From JAJKJG01 sp036389455 (lineage in GTDB: Bacteria; Pseudomonadota; Alphaproteobacteria; Rhizobiales; Beijerinckiaceae), in contig DASVPW010000218.1 in NCBI GenBank assembly GCA_036389455.1, forward strand, positions 16,315-80,314: DNA of 64,000 nucleotides, in the 5' to 3' direction. The position numbers and the translations under genes are program-made. The notes under the pieces are model-generated. The model was not told the DNA's origin, ran no database searches, and saw only the letters and a list, made by a program, of their open reading frames with translations. Below, piece after piece: positions 49,258 to 58,358 of this stretch (the stretch's first letter is position 1; every line of letters begins with the position of its first letter).

Positions 49258-52221
49258 TTGCTCTTCAGAATCCCCTCAGAGCCCGGACTGGATGCAGCCC
49301 CGCTCGACGAACCGGCCGGCGTGGCGTTCGATCCGAAGGCCTATGGCGCGCTCTATCCCGATGTCCCGCGGGACCCGGATCTCGCGCGCGCCCATTACGT
49401 CCTGCACGGGGAACGGGAGGGGCGCTACGTCAGCCCGGAGGCCCTCGCCGCCGACTGCGTCCTGTTGCGGGACAGCGGCCTCTTCGACGAGGCCGCCTAC
49501 CGGGCCGCGGCCGGACTCGGACCGGGCGGCGACGCGGTCCGGCACTATCTTCTCGAGGGCTGGCGCCGGGGCATCGATCCGGGACCCGGGCTGGAAGGTG
49601 CTTTTCTGGCGCCTTACTACGCCACTGCCGGCTATTTCGGCCCTCCGGCGATCACCTTCCTCGTCCTTCGGGCGGCCGGATGGCCGGTGTTCGCGAACCG
49701 GGCCGAGGCAGACCACTTCGCCGAATCCATCCGCTTAAGCCCGCTGTTCGATGCGCACGGCTACCGTGCCCAATTGGCCGAGGAGGGGCTGGATCCCGTC
49801 CTGCACTACCTGCTCGTAGGCGAGAAGACCGGGCTCGTCCCGTCCGGACGCTTCGATCCCGTCTACTACGGCGAGCGGTATCCGGACGTGGTCGAGGCGC
49901 GCCTCAACCTCCTGTGGCACTATCTGGCGAGGGGCATCTCGGAGAACCGCCGCCCGCTTCCGGTCGCCGCCGACATGGTGACGCCGTTCACGCCCGCGGC
50001 CGGGAAGGAGGTTATCGTCCTCGTCAGCCACGATGCCTCCCGCACCGGGGCGCCGATCCTGGCCCTGAACCTCGGACGGCGGCTGCGGGACCGCTTCAGC
50101 CTGGTCACGATCCTGCTGCGCGGAGGGGACCTCGTCCCGGAATTCGCCGAGATCAGCGACCATCTCGTCCCCCTCCACGACGCATACCGGCACGAGGTCG
50201 AGTTCAGGTACATCATCCGGGCGCTCCAGAAGATCGCGCCGATCCGCTACGCGCTCGTCAACAGCATCGAGTCGCGGGACATCCTGCCGGCTCTGACGAC
50301 GACCTTCGTGCCCACCGTCCTGGTGATCCACGAGTTCGCCGCGTACACGCGTCCGCGCGGGGCGATGCGGGAAGCGCTCGGCTGGGCGACCGAGCTCGTG
50401 TTCCCGGCCCAGGTCGTCGCCGACTCGGCCCTGCGCGAGCATCCGGCCCTGCGCGAGCGTCGCTTCCACGTCGTGCCGCAGGGCTCGTGCGAGCTGCCGG
50501 TCTCGCGTCGTCCCACCGATCTCGGGCGGGAGCGCCGGCGCCTCGAAGCGGCGATGCGGCCGCCCGGCAGCGGCGACACCTTCGTGGTGCTCGGCGCGGG
50601 CGGCTTCCACATCCGCAAGGGCATCGATCTCTTCCTGACAACCGCGGCGGCGGCGCGCCGGCTTTCGCCCGAGCGCTCCTTCCGGTTCGTCTGGATCGGG
50701 CACGGATTCGACCCGGACAAGGATGTCGCATACTCCGTCTATCTGGCGGAGCAGATCGCCCGTTCCGGCCTGTCCGAAACAGTCGTCCTGCTCGACGAGG
50801 TGACCGACCTCGCGCCGGCCTACGCTCTCGCCGACACCTTCTACCTGTCGTCGCGGCTCGATCCCCTACCGAACGTCACGATCGACTCGGCGCTGCGCGG
50901 GCTGCCGATCGTCTGCTTCGAGGGAGCGACCGGCATGGCCGACGTCCTCGGGCGCGACGCGACCGCGGCCCGAGCGGTGGTGCCCCATCTCGACGCGCAT
51001 GCGGCCGCACGCGCCATCATCGATCTTGCGAACGACGAAGCGCTGCGAGCGCAGGTCGGCGAGGCGACGCGCGCCCTCGGCGAGTCGCTCTTCAGGATGG
51101 AGCGCTACATCGTCGACCTCGACGCCATCGGCGAAGAGGCGGTCGAGAGCATGCGCCGGCGCTGCGCCGATTTCGCCACCATCAGCGACGACCCTCTGTT
51201 CGACGAGGGCCTGTTCCTGCAGCCGCACAGTCCCATCGCGACGCGGGACGGGGCGATCGGGCGCTTCCTGGCGTACTGGTCGGCCACGCGGACGAGCGCG
51301 AAGCCGCTCGACCACCTCCCCGCCTTCCGCCGCCCGTGCCCGGGCTTCCACCCGCAGATCTACGCGCAGCACAACCCCGATGTCCTGCGCGCCGACGTCA
51401 ACCCTTTCGCCGACTACATCAGGCGAGGCCGGCCGGAAGGGCCTTGGGTCCACCGAGTCTTCCAGGCGGAGATGTCAGAGCCGCGCGGCTCCCGGGGAAC
51501 CCGCCTGCGCTGCGCGATCCAGGCGCATTTCTTCTATCCGGAGCTGATCCATGATTTCCTGGACAAGCTTGCCGTGAACGCCGCATCCTGCGACCTCCTG
51601 CTGAGCACGAGCACGCAGGAGAAGGCGCAGGCGCTGCGGGCCGCGACGCGCGGCTTCCGGCGGGGTCGGGTCGACATCCGGGTCGTGCCGAACCGGGGAC
51701 GCGACATCGGGCCGCTGCTCACGGCGTTCCGCGCCGAAATCGCGGCCTACGACGTCGTCGGCCACATCCACTCGAAGCGCACCCTGGGGATCGACAACCG
51801 GCTCGGCGAAACCTGGCGCGAGTTCCTCTGGCAGAACCTGATCGGCGGCCTCTATCCGATGATGGATTTCGCGCTCGAGCGGTTCGCCGAGGACGAGGGG
51901 CTCGGCCTCCTCTTCCCCGAAGAGCCGCACCTCGTCGACTGGAACGAGAACTACCCCATCGCCGAGACGCTTGCGGCCCGGGCCGGCATCGCGACGCCGC
52001 TGCCGCCGTTCTTCGAGTTCCCGGTCGGGACCATGTTCTGGGCACGGCCGCAGGCTCTCGCGCCGCTCGTCGGCCTGAATCTCGGATGGGAGGATTACCC
52101 GGAGGAGCCGATCGACGACGACTGCACGGTCCTGCACGCGATCGAGCGCCTGCTCTGCTTCTCGGCCCGCCACGCGGGCCTCGACTTCGCGACCACGTAC
52201 ATTCCGGGCGTCAACCGCTAA
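49258..52221 (+). CDS. multidomain glycosyltransferase with a GT4-like core and RgpF-type C-terminus
   Basis: About 987 residues from TTG 49258; the frame is open to 49165 inside the previous gene, so the start is uncertain. The N-terminal 230 residues hold four copies of a short motif with F-D-x-x-x-Y, P-D-V and H-Y-x-x-x-G-x-x-x-G elements, and a fifth lies near residue 700. The central GT-B domain (about 245-600) has VSHDASRTGAPILALNLGRRL, GAGGFHIRKGIDLFL and LDPLPNVTIDSALRGLPIVCF. The last 270 residues match rhamnan synthesis protein F: IQAHFFYPELIHDFLDKL, VPNRGRDIGPLLTAF and VGHIHSKRT. It is likely a polymer-building GT upstream of the ABC exporter. Confidence 0.83.
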   Translation: MLFRIPSEPGLDAAPLDEPAGVAFDPKAYGALYPDVPRDPDLARAHYVLHGEREGRYVSPEALAADCVLLRDSGLFDEAAYRAAAGLGPGGDAVRHYLLEGWRRGIDPGPGLEGAFLAPYYATAGYFGPPAITFLVLRAAGWPVFANRAEADHFAESIRLSPLFDAHGYRAQLAEEGLDPVLHYLLVGEKTGLVPSGRFDPVYYGERYPDVVEARLNLLWHYLARGISENRRPLPVAADMVTPFTPAAGKEVIVLVSHDASRTGAPILALNLGRRLRDRFSLVTILLRGGDLVPEFAEISDHLVPLHDAYRHEVEFRYIIRALQKIAPIRYALVNSIESRDILPALTTTFVPTVLVIHEFAAYTRPRGAMREALGWATELVFPAQVVADSALREHPALRERRFHVVPQGSCELPVSRRPTDLGRERRRLEAAMRPPGSGDTFVVLGAGGFHIRKGIDLFLTTAAAARRLSPERSFRFVWIGHGFDPDKDVAYSVYLAEQIARSGLSETVVLLDEVTDLAPAYALADTFYLSSRLDPLPNVTIDSALRGLPIVCFEGATGMADVLGRDATAARAVVPHLDAHAAARAIIDLANDEALRAQVGEATRALGESLFRMERYIVDLDAIGEEAVESMRRRCADFATISDDPLFDEGLFLQPHSPIATRDGAIGRFLAYWSATRTSAKPLDHLPAFRRPCPGFHPQIYAQHNPDVLRADVNPFADYIRRGRPEGPWVHRVFQAEMSEPRGSRGTRLRCAIQAHFFYPELIHDFLDKLAVNAASCDLLLSTSTQEKAQALRAATRGFRRGRVDIRVVPNRGRDIGPLLTAFRAEIAAYDVVGHIHSKRTLGIDNRLGETWREFLWQNLIGGLYPMMDFALERFAEDEGLGLLFPEEPHLVDWNENYPIAETLAARAGIATPLPPFFEFPVGTMFWARPQALAPLVGLNLGWEDYPEEPIDDDCTVLHAIERLLCFSARHAGLDFATTYIPGVNR

Positions 52222-52353
52222 GCCGGCGCAGCTCGCCGGATCGAAGGCGATGCCGGCGAGGAACGCGCCCGGCCCTTGCGATCGGCGGATGTCAGATGCT
52301 CCGCCCGGTCTCCTCGCAAGCCGAATCCCGCCTCACGCTTTGCCTCATGTCCT

Positions 52354-53118
52354 TCACTGGACCACGTTGTTCTCGTAAGCGCGGATCGCATCGTCGATCC
52401 CGCCGTCGAACTCGATGCGTCCCTGATTGAGCACGATGCCGCGGGTGCAGAACTCGCGCGCCGCCGGGAGGTCGTGCGTCGCGAACGCGAGGATGCTCGA
52501 CTGCTCGACGAGCTCGGCCACGCGGGCCTTGGCTTTGCGTCCGAAGCTCGCGTCGGCGGCGCCCATGACCTCGTCGATGACGAGGATCTCGGGACGCATC
52601 ACCGTCGAGATCGAGAACGAAAGGCGCGCGACCATGCCCGAGGAATACGTGCGCAGCGGGAAGGCGAGATAGTCGCCCAGCTCCGAGAAGGCCTCGATCT
52701 CGGGAGCCCGGGCCCGCGCCTCCGCGAACGTGGCCCCGAGGAACACGCTCCGCATGAGGATGTTCTCGTACCCGGTCGCCTCCAGGTCCATCCCGAGGGA
52801 GAAATCCAGGAGCGCGCAGACGTGGCCTCGAATCCGCGCCGTGCCGCCCGACGGCTCGAAGATCCCGGCGATGACCCGCAGCAGCGTCGACTTGCCCGAT
52901 CCGTTCCGTCCCAGGATGCCGAGGCGATCGCCGGAGCGGAGGCTGAGCGAGATCTGCTCGAGGGCCGTGACCGTCACCTTCTGGTTCCCGTCCAGCCCGA
53001 TCCGGCCGCCGATGGTCCGGGCGATGACCCCTTTGAGGGAGCGCCCGCTCGCGGAGTAGATCGGGTAGTCGACGCGGACGTCGGCCAGGTCGACGGAATA
53101 GCGTTCCAAGCTGTTCAT
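52354..53118 (-). CDS. polysaccharide ABC transporter ATP-binding protein (KpsT/short Wzt type)
   Basis: 254 residues from ATG 53118. Walker A is LGRNGSGKST, the signature region is YSSGMVARLSFSI, Walker B is ILVIDEVMGAAD, and the H-loop is AFATHD. GRSLKGVIARTIGG near the N-terminus is typical of the polysaccharide/polyol-phosphate/teichoic-acid export subfamily. At 254 residues it lacks the C-terminal carbohydrate-binding domain of long Wzt proteins, so export is probably not gated by a terminal cap. It follows the permease gene by seven bases. Confidence 0.92.
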   Translation of the reverse strand: MNSLERYSVDLADVRVDYPIYSASGRSLKGVIARTIGGRIGLDGNQKVTVTALEQISLSLRSGDRLGILGRNGSGKSTLLRVIAGIFEPSGGTARIRGHVCALLDFSLGMDLEATGYENILMRSVFLGATFAEARARAPEIEAFSELGDYLAFPLRTYSSGMVARLSFSISTVMRPEILVIDEVMGAADASFGRKAKARVAELVEQSSILAFATHDLPAAREFCTRGIVLNQGRIEFDGGIDDAIRAYENNVVQ

Positions 53119-53125
53119 GCGGCCT

Positions 53126-53959
53126 TTATGTCCAATAGGCGATCCGGGCGCGGAACCGGCTGTAGAACGGCACCGCGACGCACATGACGACGAGGGTCAC
53201 GACACCGACGAGAAGATAGTGGTGGAGCTCGGGGACCTGTCCCAGGAGCGGGGCGCGCATGATCTCGACGAGGCTCGCGAAGGGATTGAAATGGGTGACG
53301 AGCGGAAGCCGGTCCCGGATCTGCTCCGGCCGGTAGAGAATGGGCGTGAGGAAGAAGAGCAGCTGCGTGACGCTTTGCACGATCGGCGGCACGTCTCTGA
53401 ACCGCGCGCTGAGCGTGCCCAGGACGATCCCGACCCAGATCATCATGAAGACGCACATGAGGAGGCCGGGTAGAAACAGCAGCAAGGCCGCATTGACGGG
53501 AGGGGACGCAAGCAGCCAGAGCACCGGAACGAGCAGGAAGTTGTGAGCCGATATGAGGAGGTTCCTGAGGATCACCCTGAACAGGACGACGGAGCGGGGA
53601 CCCGGATAGGACTTTAGATACAGCGCCGATTCGATGAAAGCCGCGCTGAGGTCGGTGATGAGGGTCGCGATCAGCGTCCACACAATCAGGCCGATCCCGA
53701 AGAAGGCCAGATAGTCCGCGAACGGCTCGCCCATGATGACGCCGAAGACCACGCCGACGCCGGCAATGGTCAGGGCCATGCTGATCGTGTTCCAGAACTG
53801 CCCGATGATGGATCGCCGGTAGCGTTGGCGCACGTCGTTCAGCGCCAGGACGGACCAAGCCCTCCAGTTCGCCAGACCCTCCTTGATGTCTGCGAGGGCG
53901 ATCAGAAACCGCGAATCGGGAATGGAATAGCGGGCGCTCACGTTGGGCTCTGAGGACAT
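53126..53959 (-). CDS. polysaccharide ABC transporter permease (Wzm/KpsM type)
   Basis: 277 residues. ABC2-membrane family: an amphipathic N-terminal segment (VLALNDVRQRYRRSIIGQFW, including the conserved R-Y-R-R-S-x-x-G-x-x-W), then six helices, with YLKSYPGPRSVVLFRVILRN and FLTPILYRPEQI loops. It moves a completed lipid-linked polysaccharide across the inner membrane using the neighbouring ATPase. This is the only dedicated glycan exporter in the window and suggests ABC-dependent rather than Wzy-dependent assembly for at least one polymer here. Confidence 0.92.
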   Translation of the reverse strand: MSSEPNVSARYSIPDSRFLIALADIKEGLANWRAWSVLALNDVRQRYRRSIIGQFWNTISMALTIAGVGVVFGVIMGEPFADYLAFFGIGLIVWTLIATLITDLSAAFIESALYLKSYPGPRSVVLFRVILRNLLISAHNFLLVPVLWLLASPPVNAALLLFLPGLLMCVFMMIWVGIVLGTLSARFRDVPPIVQSVTQLLFFLTPILYRPEQIRDRLPLVTHFNPFASLVEIMRAPLLGQVPELHHYLLVGVVTLVVMCVAVPFYSRFRARIAYWT

Positions 53960-54147
53960 TTTTCGCGAGGCAGCCTTGCGGCCAGGGAATGCTGACTATC
54001 CAGGCCTTGGCCTTAGCGGAAACCGGCACCCCGTTTGGTGCGGTCAGCTGCTTATTCGGTTAGGCATGTCCCCTAACACCGCCGCCGACCGGGGGCAAGC
54101 TCGTGCGAAGGGCCCCAGGTTGGTCTGCGGGAGCGAGAGGGTCGGCA

Positions 54148-54957
54148 ATGGTCGTCACGGCCGTTTTAGGCGTCCGAAACGAGGAGGCCTATCTCTCCAA
54201 CTGCTTGCGTCACTTGGTCCGCAACGGCATCCGTTTCGTCATCATCGACAACGGCTCCACGGACGCAAGCGCGGAAATCTACCGGCGCCGTGAGTTCGCC
54301 GGAAGCCTCGTCGACGTCGTCGAGCTGCCGTTCCGAGGCGTGTTCTCGCTCGCCGAGCAGCTTCGGCGGAAGATGGCGGTTGTCGAGGCGGTCGATACGG
54401 ACTGGGTCATCCACCTCGACGCCGATGAGGTGATGCACTCCTATCGTCCGTCGGAAACGCTGAGCGAGGCCCTTTCCCGGCTGGACGCCGAGGGCTGGAA
54501 CGTCGTCAACTTCGACGAGTTCGTGTTCCTGCCGATCGAGCACGGCTACCTGCCCGAGGCGCCGGGCGATCAGCCGATGTCGCTCTATTACTTCTTCGAG
54601 CCCCGTTCGCCGCGGCTGATGCGGGCCTGGCGCAAGGCGGGAAGCTTCTCGCTGGTGGAGCACGGCGGACATGCCCTCGTCGGGAGCGATCTTCGCCTTG
54701 CGCCCGAGTCTCTCGCGTTGCGGCACTACATCTTTCGCAGCCAGCACCATGCCTTCGCGAAGTATGCGACGCGCACCTTCGCGGGAGACGAGATCGCTTC
54801 CGGCTGGCACGGCAATCGGATCGGCCAGCCGGCGGAGGCGTTCAGGTTCCCGCCGGCGAGACTTCTGCGAAGGCTTTCCGCTCCCGGCGACCGCAACCTG
54901 GACCGCAGCGATCCGTGGCCAGTCCACTATTGGGAGCACACCGCCCGCGACCGCTAG
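54148..54957 (+). CDS. family 2 glycosyltransferase
   Basis: 269 residues from ATG 54148, with GAGAGGG upstream; an earlier start at 54103 is less likely. The product begins VVTAVLGVRNEEAYLSNCLRHL, then FVIIDNGSTDASAEIY and the metal site WVIHLDADEVMH. RSPRLMRAWRKAGSFSLVEHGG is a segment shared by one GT2 subgroup in capsule loci. It is cytoplasmic with no membrane segments, divergent from the ABC exporter pair. Its stop overlaps the stop of the convergent pyruvyltransferase-like gene. Confidence 0.85.
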   Translation: MVVTAVLGVRNEEAYLSNCLRHLVRNGIRFVIIDNGSTDASAEIYRRREFAGSLVDVVELPFRGVFSLAEQLRRKMAVVEAVDTDWVIHLDADEVMHSYRPSETLSEALSRLDAEGWNVVNFDEFVFLPIEHGYLPEAPGDQPMSLYYFFEPRSPRLMRAWRKAGSFSLVEHGGHALVGSDLRLAPESLALRHYIFRSQHHAFAKYATRTFAGDEIASGWHGNRIGQPAEAFRFPPARLLRRLSAPGDRNLDRSDPWPVHYWEHTARDR

Positions 54958-56495
54958 GACGGCACGCCGGGTTCAAGGTTTCCGGGCTGTCGGTAGGGCG
55001 GGAATGCATCGCCGACGGCGATGGACTCCGCGACACGCAAAGCTTTCATCGGATCCTTCGGAAGCAGGCCCGAACGATAAAGCGCAAAGCTCCCGTCGAA
55101 CGCCTTCCCGATGTAGACGCATCGGCACAGCTTCGGGAAGCCTGGCCCGGCTCCGCCGCCGGCCCAATCGGTCTCGGTTTTCGCGACGACTTCGAAAAGC
55201 GTGTCGCCCTCGAGGCTGTCGCTTCGGGACAGGGGACCGACGCTATCCGCGGGGGGGCATCGGTCCAGGAGGTCGTCGTAGGTCTCGAGCGCTGCGGGGT
55301 CATCGGCCCACGAGCCGAGGATGGCCTCGCCGACCACGTACCGAGAAGGCTCGCACCAGTCCCGGAAGAAATCCTGGATGGCATCGTTCAGGCGGGCGAG
55401 CCTGTCGGGCGGGCTGAGCGGCCCCCGGCGGTACACGCGCAGCCGGAGCTGCCGCAGGCGTTCCAACAAGACGAGAGTCTCAGGCTCGTCGCTCCCGTCG
55501 TCGTACACGACGATCTCGACGGCCCGGCGCTGCCGCCGGCATGCGGAAATCACCTGCTCGAGATCCGCCGCGCAGTTGAGCGAGATGATGAAAACCGGAA
55601 GCGGGCGGGCGCGGCATGTGGACACCGGAACGAAAGTTGCCCCGGGATCGAAGGAGCGGCTGCATTCGTCGACGACTTCGGGGGTGACCGCCTGCGCGAG
55701 CGCGGTCGCGTCGATGGCGATCTCCCGCGGCTCGCAGCGGGCGACGATCTCCTGCCCCGACGAGAACGCCGCCGGCCGAAAGGGCGACGGCTGCGGGTTT
55801 CCCGCCAACGAGAACCAGTCGGCGAACTTGAAGCCCTCGCCGTGGATCTTGCCCGACACCTCCAGCCAGAGGGTCGGCAGCCCGAGCGCCTCGCCGAAGA
55901 TCAGGCCGTGCAACGACGTGCTCGCGACCGCCGCGCAGGCGACGAGCTCGCGGAAGAAGATCTCCGGCGGGTCGCAGACATTGAGCACCTTGACGCCGGC
56001 GTCCTTCGCGGCCTCGGCGAAGAACGGATGCCCGCGGTCGACGTAGTGCGGCACGAGGCCGAGCGGAAAGCGCGGCGCCGATCGCGGGACCCCGTCGAGA
56101 AGCCGCGGGACCAGGAAGCCGGGGTCCCCGAGCGGAACGTCCGCGACCGCGACCCCGCCGCGCCGCAGCTCGGCATGCGTCAGCTTGCCCCGGACCGCCA
56201 GGATTCGCGCCGGATCGGGCGATCCGAGTCCGGCGCCGGGGTGGATCAACCCCGTGCCCCAAACGTAAGAGCGGGAGGTCGAGGTCGACAAAAGGCTGCC
56301 GATCGAAAGGAGGTACGGAAGCTCGGCCGAACGCGCCACGAACGCCCGACGATCGGCGACATCCTCAAGGACATAGGGCGCGATCGCGTCCCCGATGTTC
56401 CGGACACGCTGGAAATAGGCCGCCCGGAGAGGGGCGGGCGTCAGGTCTCGTGCCGATCCATCCTGCCGCAGCGGCATCGGTCGATGCACCCGCAA
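54954..56495 (-). CDS. polysaccharide pyruvyltransferase fused to a degenerate GT2-like domain
   Basis: 513 residues from ATG 56495. Residues about 25-250 form the polysaccharide pyruvyltransferase domain: FQRVRNIGDAIAPYVLED, YVWGTGLIHPGA, VGDPGF-like PLGDPGFLVPRLL, and VASTSLHGLIFGEALGLPTLWL. It transfers pyruvate from PEP to make ketal-modified sugars. Residues about 290-500 look like a GT2 fold (PVFIISLNCAADLEQVIS, VVYDDGSDEPETLVLL), but where a DxD would be expected the sequence reads YVVGEAILGSW, so the domain probably has no normal metal site. It may recognise the acceptor sugar. Confidence 0.78.
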   Translation of the reverse strand: MRVHRPMPLRQDGSARDLTPAPLRAAYFQRVRNIGDAIAPYVLEDVADRRAFVARSAELPYLLSIGSLLSTSTSRSYVWGTGLIHPGAGLGSPDPARILAVRGKLTHAELRRGGVAVADVPLGDPGFLVPRLLDGVPRSAPRFPLGLVPHYVDRGHPFFAEAAKDAGVKVLNVCDPPEIFFRELVACAAVASTSLHGLIFGEALGLPTLWLEVSGKIHGEGFKFADWFSLAGNPQPSPFRPAAFSSGQEIVARCEPREIAIDATALAQAVTPEVVDECSRSFDPGATFVPVSTCRARPLPVFIISLNCAADLEQVISACRRQRRAVEIVVYDDGSDEPETLVLLERLRQLRLRVYRRGPLSPPDRLARLNDAIQDFFRDWCEPSRYVVGEAILGSWADDPAALETYDDLLDRCPPADSVGPLSRSDSLEGDTLFEVVAKTETDWAGGGAGPGFPKLCRCVYIGKAFDGSFALYRSGLLPKDPMKALRVAESIAVGDAFPPYRQPGNLEPGVPS

Positions 56496-56525
56496 GGCCG
56501 CGTGGTTCCGACGCTTGGAACCGGT

Positions 56526-57104
56526 TCAGCGGAAGTCGAATATGTACTGACGACCACCGAAAAAACGTTCACGGAAGAGTCGAAAGCCGTGTCGGGAAAA
56601 TAGTTCCAGGAACTCGCTGTGGGTGAAATGGTTCACCCACCCTTGCTCGAGGCGGCTCTCGCGAGTCTCGTCGAGGAGCACGTTGAAGGTCGTGACGACT
56701 TGGCCGTACCTCCGGCGCAAGGCAGCGAGCAACTCATCAGGAGCATAGCTGTATTCGAGGACGCCGAGCAATGCGCATGCCTCGGCCTCCGGCAGGCGGG
56801 CGAGGTCGGACGGCTTGTTGAGGTCCAGAACGAGCGTGCGGTTGTCCCGGGCTACCACGTCCACGGGGATGTAGCTTTGCCCCGGCCGAAGGCAGCCTTC
56901 GAGGTTCATCGTTCCGCAGCCCAGGTCGGCGACCGAGCTGGCCCCCGCCAGCCACTCCGCCGAAGCCTGTGCGCGCGGCAGCCATCGATCCCCGAAGTCG
57001 GACTGGACCTCGGCCCATCTCGCCATGAGAGGCTGGCCCTTGTCATGCGCCTCCCGTGTCAACGCCACCCGCTCCGCCGCAGAGAGGCTATAGAATGGTT
57101 CCAT
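56526..57104 (-). CDS. class I SAM-dependent methyltransferase
   Basis: 192 residues from ATG 57104; a TTG at 57164 is also in frame. The SAM loop is SSVADLGCGTMNLEGCL (about 56-72); motif II is IPVDVVARDNRTLVLDLN, and the rest of the Rossmann core is ACALLGVLEYSYAPDELLAALRRR. The C-terminal WVNHFTHSEFLELFSRHGFRL is common in small sugar or lipid methyltransferases. It is 30 bases downstream of the pyruvyltransferase-like start, same strand, so the two probably share a transcript. Substrate unknown. Confidence 0.8.
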   Translation of the reverse strand: MEPFYSLSAAERVALTREAHDKGQPLMARWAEVQSDFGDRWLPRAQASAEWLAGASSVADLGCGTMNLEGCLRPGQSYIPVDVVARDNRTLVLDLNKPSDLARLPEAEACALLGVLEYSYAPDELLAALRRRYGQVVTTFNVLLDETRESRLEQGWVNHFTHSEFLELFSRHGFRLFRERFFGGRQYIFDFR

Positions 57105-57176
57105 CGATGCTCCGCCCTGGCGAATAGCGATCCGCGACTTAGGGCCGTGTTTCGCATTCTGCAAGCGCGAACGAAA

Positions 57177-57236
57177 ATGCCCGGCCGAAGCCGGGCATGA
57201 TCTTACGGCACGGAGCGCAACGGCTTGCGCCGTTGC
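57177..57236 (-). terminator. double hairpin terminator of the beta-helix gene
   Basis: Two perfect hairpins lie just past the stop of the minus-strand gene ending at 57251. The first is GCAACGGC-loop-GCCGTTGC (57217-57236). The second is ATGCCCGGC-loop-GCCGGGCAT (57177-57198); on the minus strand its loop is TTCG closed by C-G, an extra-stable tetraloop, and it is followed by TTTTCG. This is a typical intrinsic terminator. Confidence 0.8.
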
Positions 57237-57250
57237 ACCCGCCGAACCGC

Positions 57251-58177
57251 TTACTTGAACGGAGTCGTTCCGAACGTCCCGTCGGTCCCGTTCCCGTCGA
57301 CGCTGTTCGACGCCGGCGAATAGGACTGCGCGGCGCCGGGGGCGACCTGCAACACGCCCGTCACGTTGGCGGTGACGGTGGAACGCGCGAACCGGACGGT
57401 CGCGCCGGATCCGTTGGCGGCGATCCCGGTGTTGTTCTCGAATGCCCCGCTCGTATCGATCATCATCTGAGAGACCGCGCCGCTCGAGAACGACACGAAG
57501 CCGGTGCCCCCGTTGTGGGCGGATTCGGTGTCGCGGATGGAGACGTTCAGGCTGCCGGTGGTCGTGGTCCCGTTCGCCATGATGCCGTCGCCGGTGTTCT
57601 TCAGCACCCTCGTGCGGTCGATCATCATGCGGACGGTTCCGCTGCCGGTCGGCTTGTTGAGGATCCCCGTGCCGGTGTTGTACGCGATGACCGAATCGAT
57701 CACGTCGACCCGGATCGCTCCGCTGGCGGGAGCCACCTTGATGCCGTCGACGAACTGGCGGACCTGCGAGTTCTTGATGACGACCGTCTGCGCCGAGAGG
57801 ATGTTGATGCCGGTGAGCGCGCCCGTCACGCCGTGGAAGTCGATGCCGCTGATGTACACGTTATCGGTCGAGAGCGCGTTGACGACGAAGCCGTTGCCGC
57901 CGGCGAGGGCGCCGCCTTCCGTATAGTCGCAGATGACGGCGATCGACTTGGTGATCGTGAGAGCGCCGAAGCCGCCCGGATCGAGGCAGTTGATCTCGCC
58001 CTTCGCGGCCGTCTTCGAGATGGCGCCCGCGAAGGTCTTGCACGGCGCCGTGCGGCTGCACGGATTGGCGTCGTCGCCGACACCCGACACCCAGGTCCGC
58101 GTTGCCTGGGCGTTGGCTGCCGTTGCGGCCAGCAAGGACCCCGCAAACAGCCCGATTCCTAAAGTGATCGCCCGCAT
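57251..58177 (-). CDS. secreted right-handed beta-helix protein
   Basis: 308 residues. An N-terminal signal peptide is clear (MRAITLGIGLFAGSLLAATA, cleavage near ANAQA). The mature part starts TRTWVSGVGDDANPCSR with paired Cys residues, then shows short repeating strands of the type VVIKNSQVRQF, VRVDVIDSVIAYN and MMIDRTRVLKNTG, the pattern of a parallel beta-helix. The family is common in alphaproteobacteria as a stand-alone secreted protein of unknown role; some beta-helix proteins bind or cut polysaccharides, but I see no catalytic cluster. It is flanked by glycan genes, has a GGGGGAG ribosome site and its own strong terminator, so it is likely monocistronic. Confidence 0.8.
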   Translation of the reverse strand: MRAITLGIGLFAGSLLAATAANAQATRTWVSGVGDDANPCSRTAPCKTFAGAISKTAAKGEINCLDPGGFGALTITKSIAVICDYTEGGALAGGNGFVVNALSTDNVYISGIDFHGVTGALTGINILSAQTVVIKNSQVRQFVDGIKVAPASGAIRVDVIDSVIAYNTGTGILNKPTGSGTVRMMIDRTRVLKNTGDGIMANGTTTTGSLNVSIRDTESAHNGGTGFVSFSSGAVSQMMIDTSGAFENNTGIAANGSGATVRFARSTVTANVTGVLQVAPGAAQSYSPASNSVDGNGTDGTFGTTPFK

Positions 58178-58358
58178 AGTCTCCCCCTTCTGTTACGATG
58201 GCCGGCCGGTTCGGCCGTTGTGGTTGGTGCTCACATCAACCTGACCCAACGTAGCACAGTGCCTCGACTCGGCAAGCCCTTATCCGTCGGCTTCATCTTG
58301 CTACGCTTCGCCAGCCATCGATTACCGCCAAATTGAAACTTGCGGTTGGTTTTTGCTA

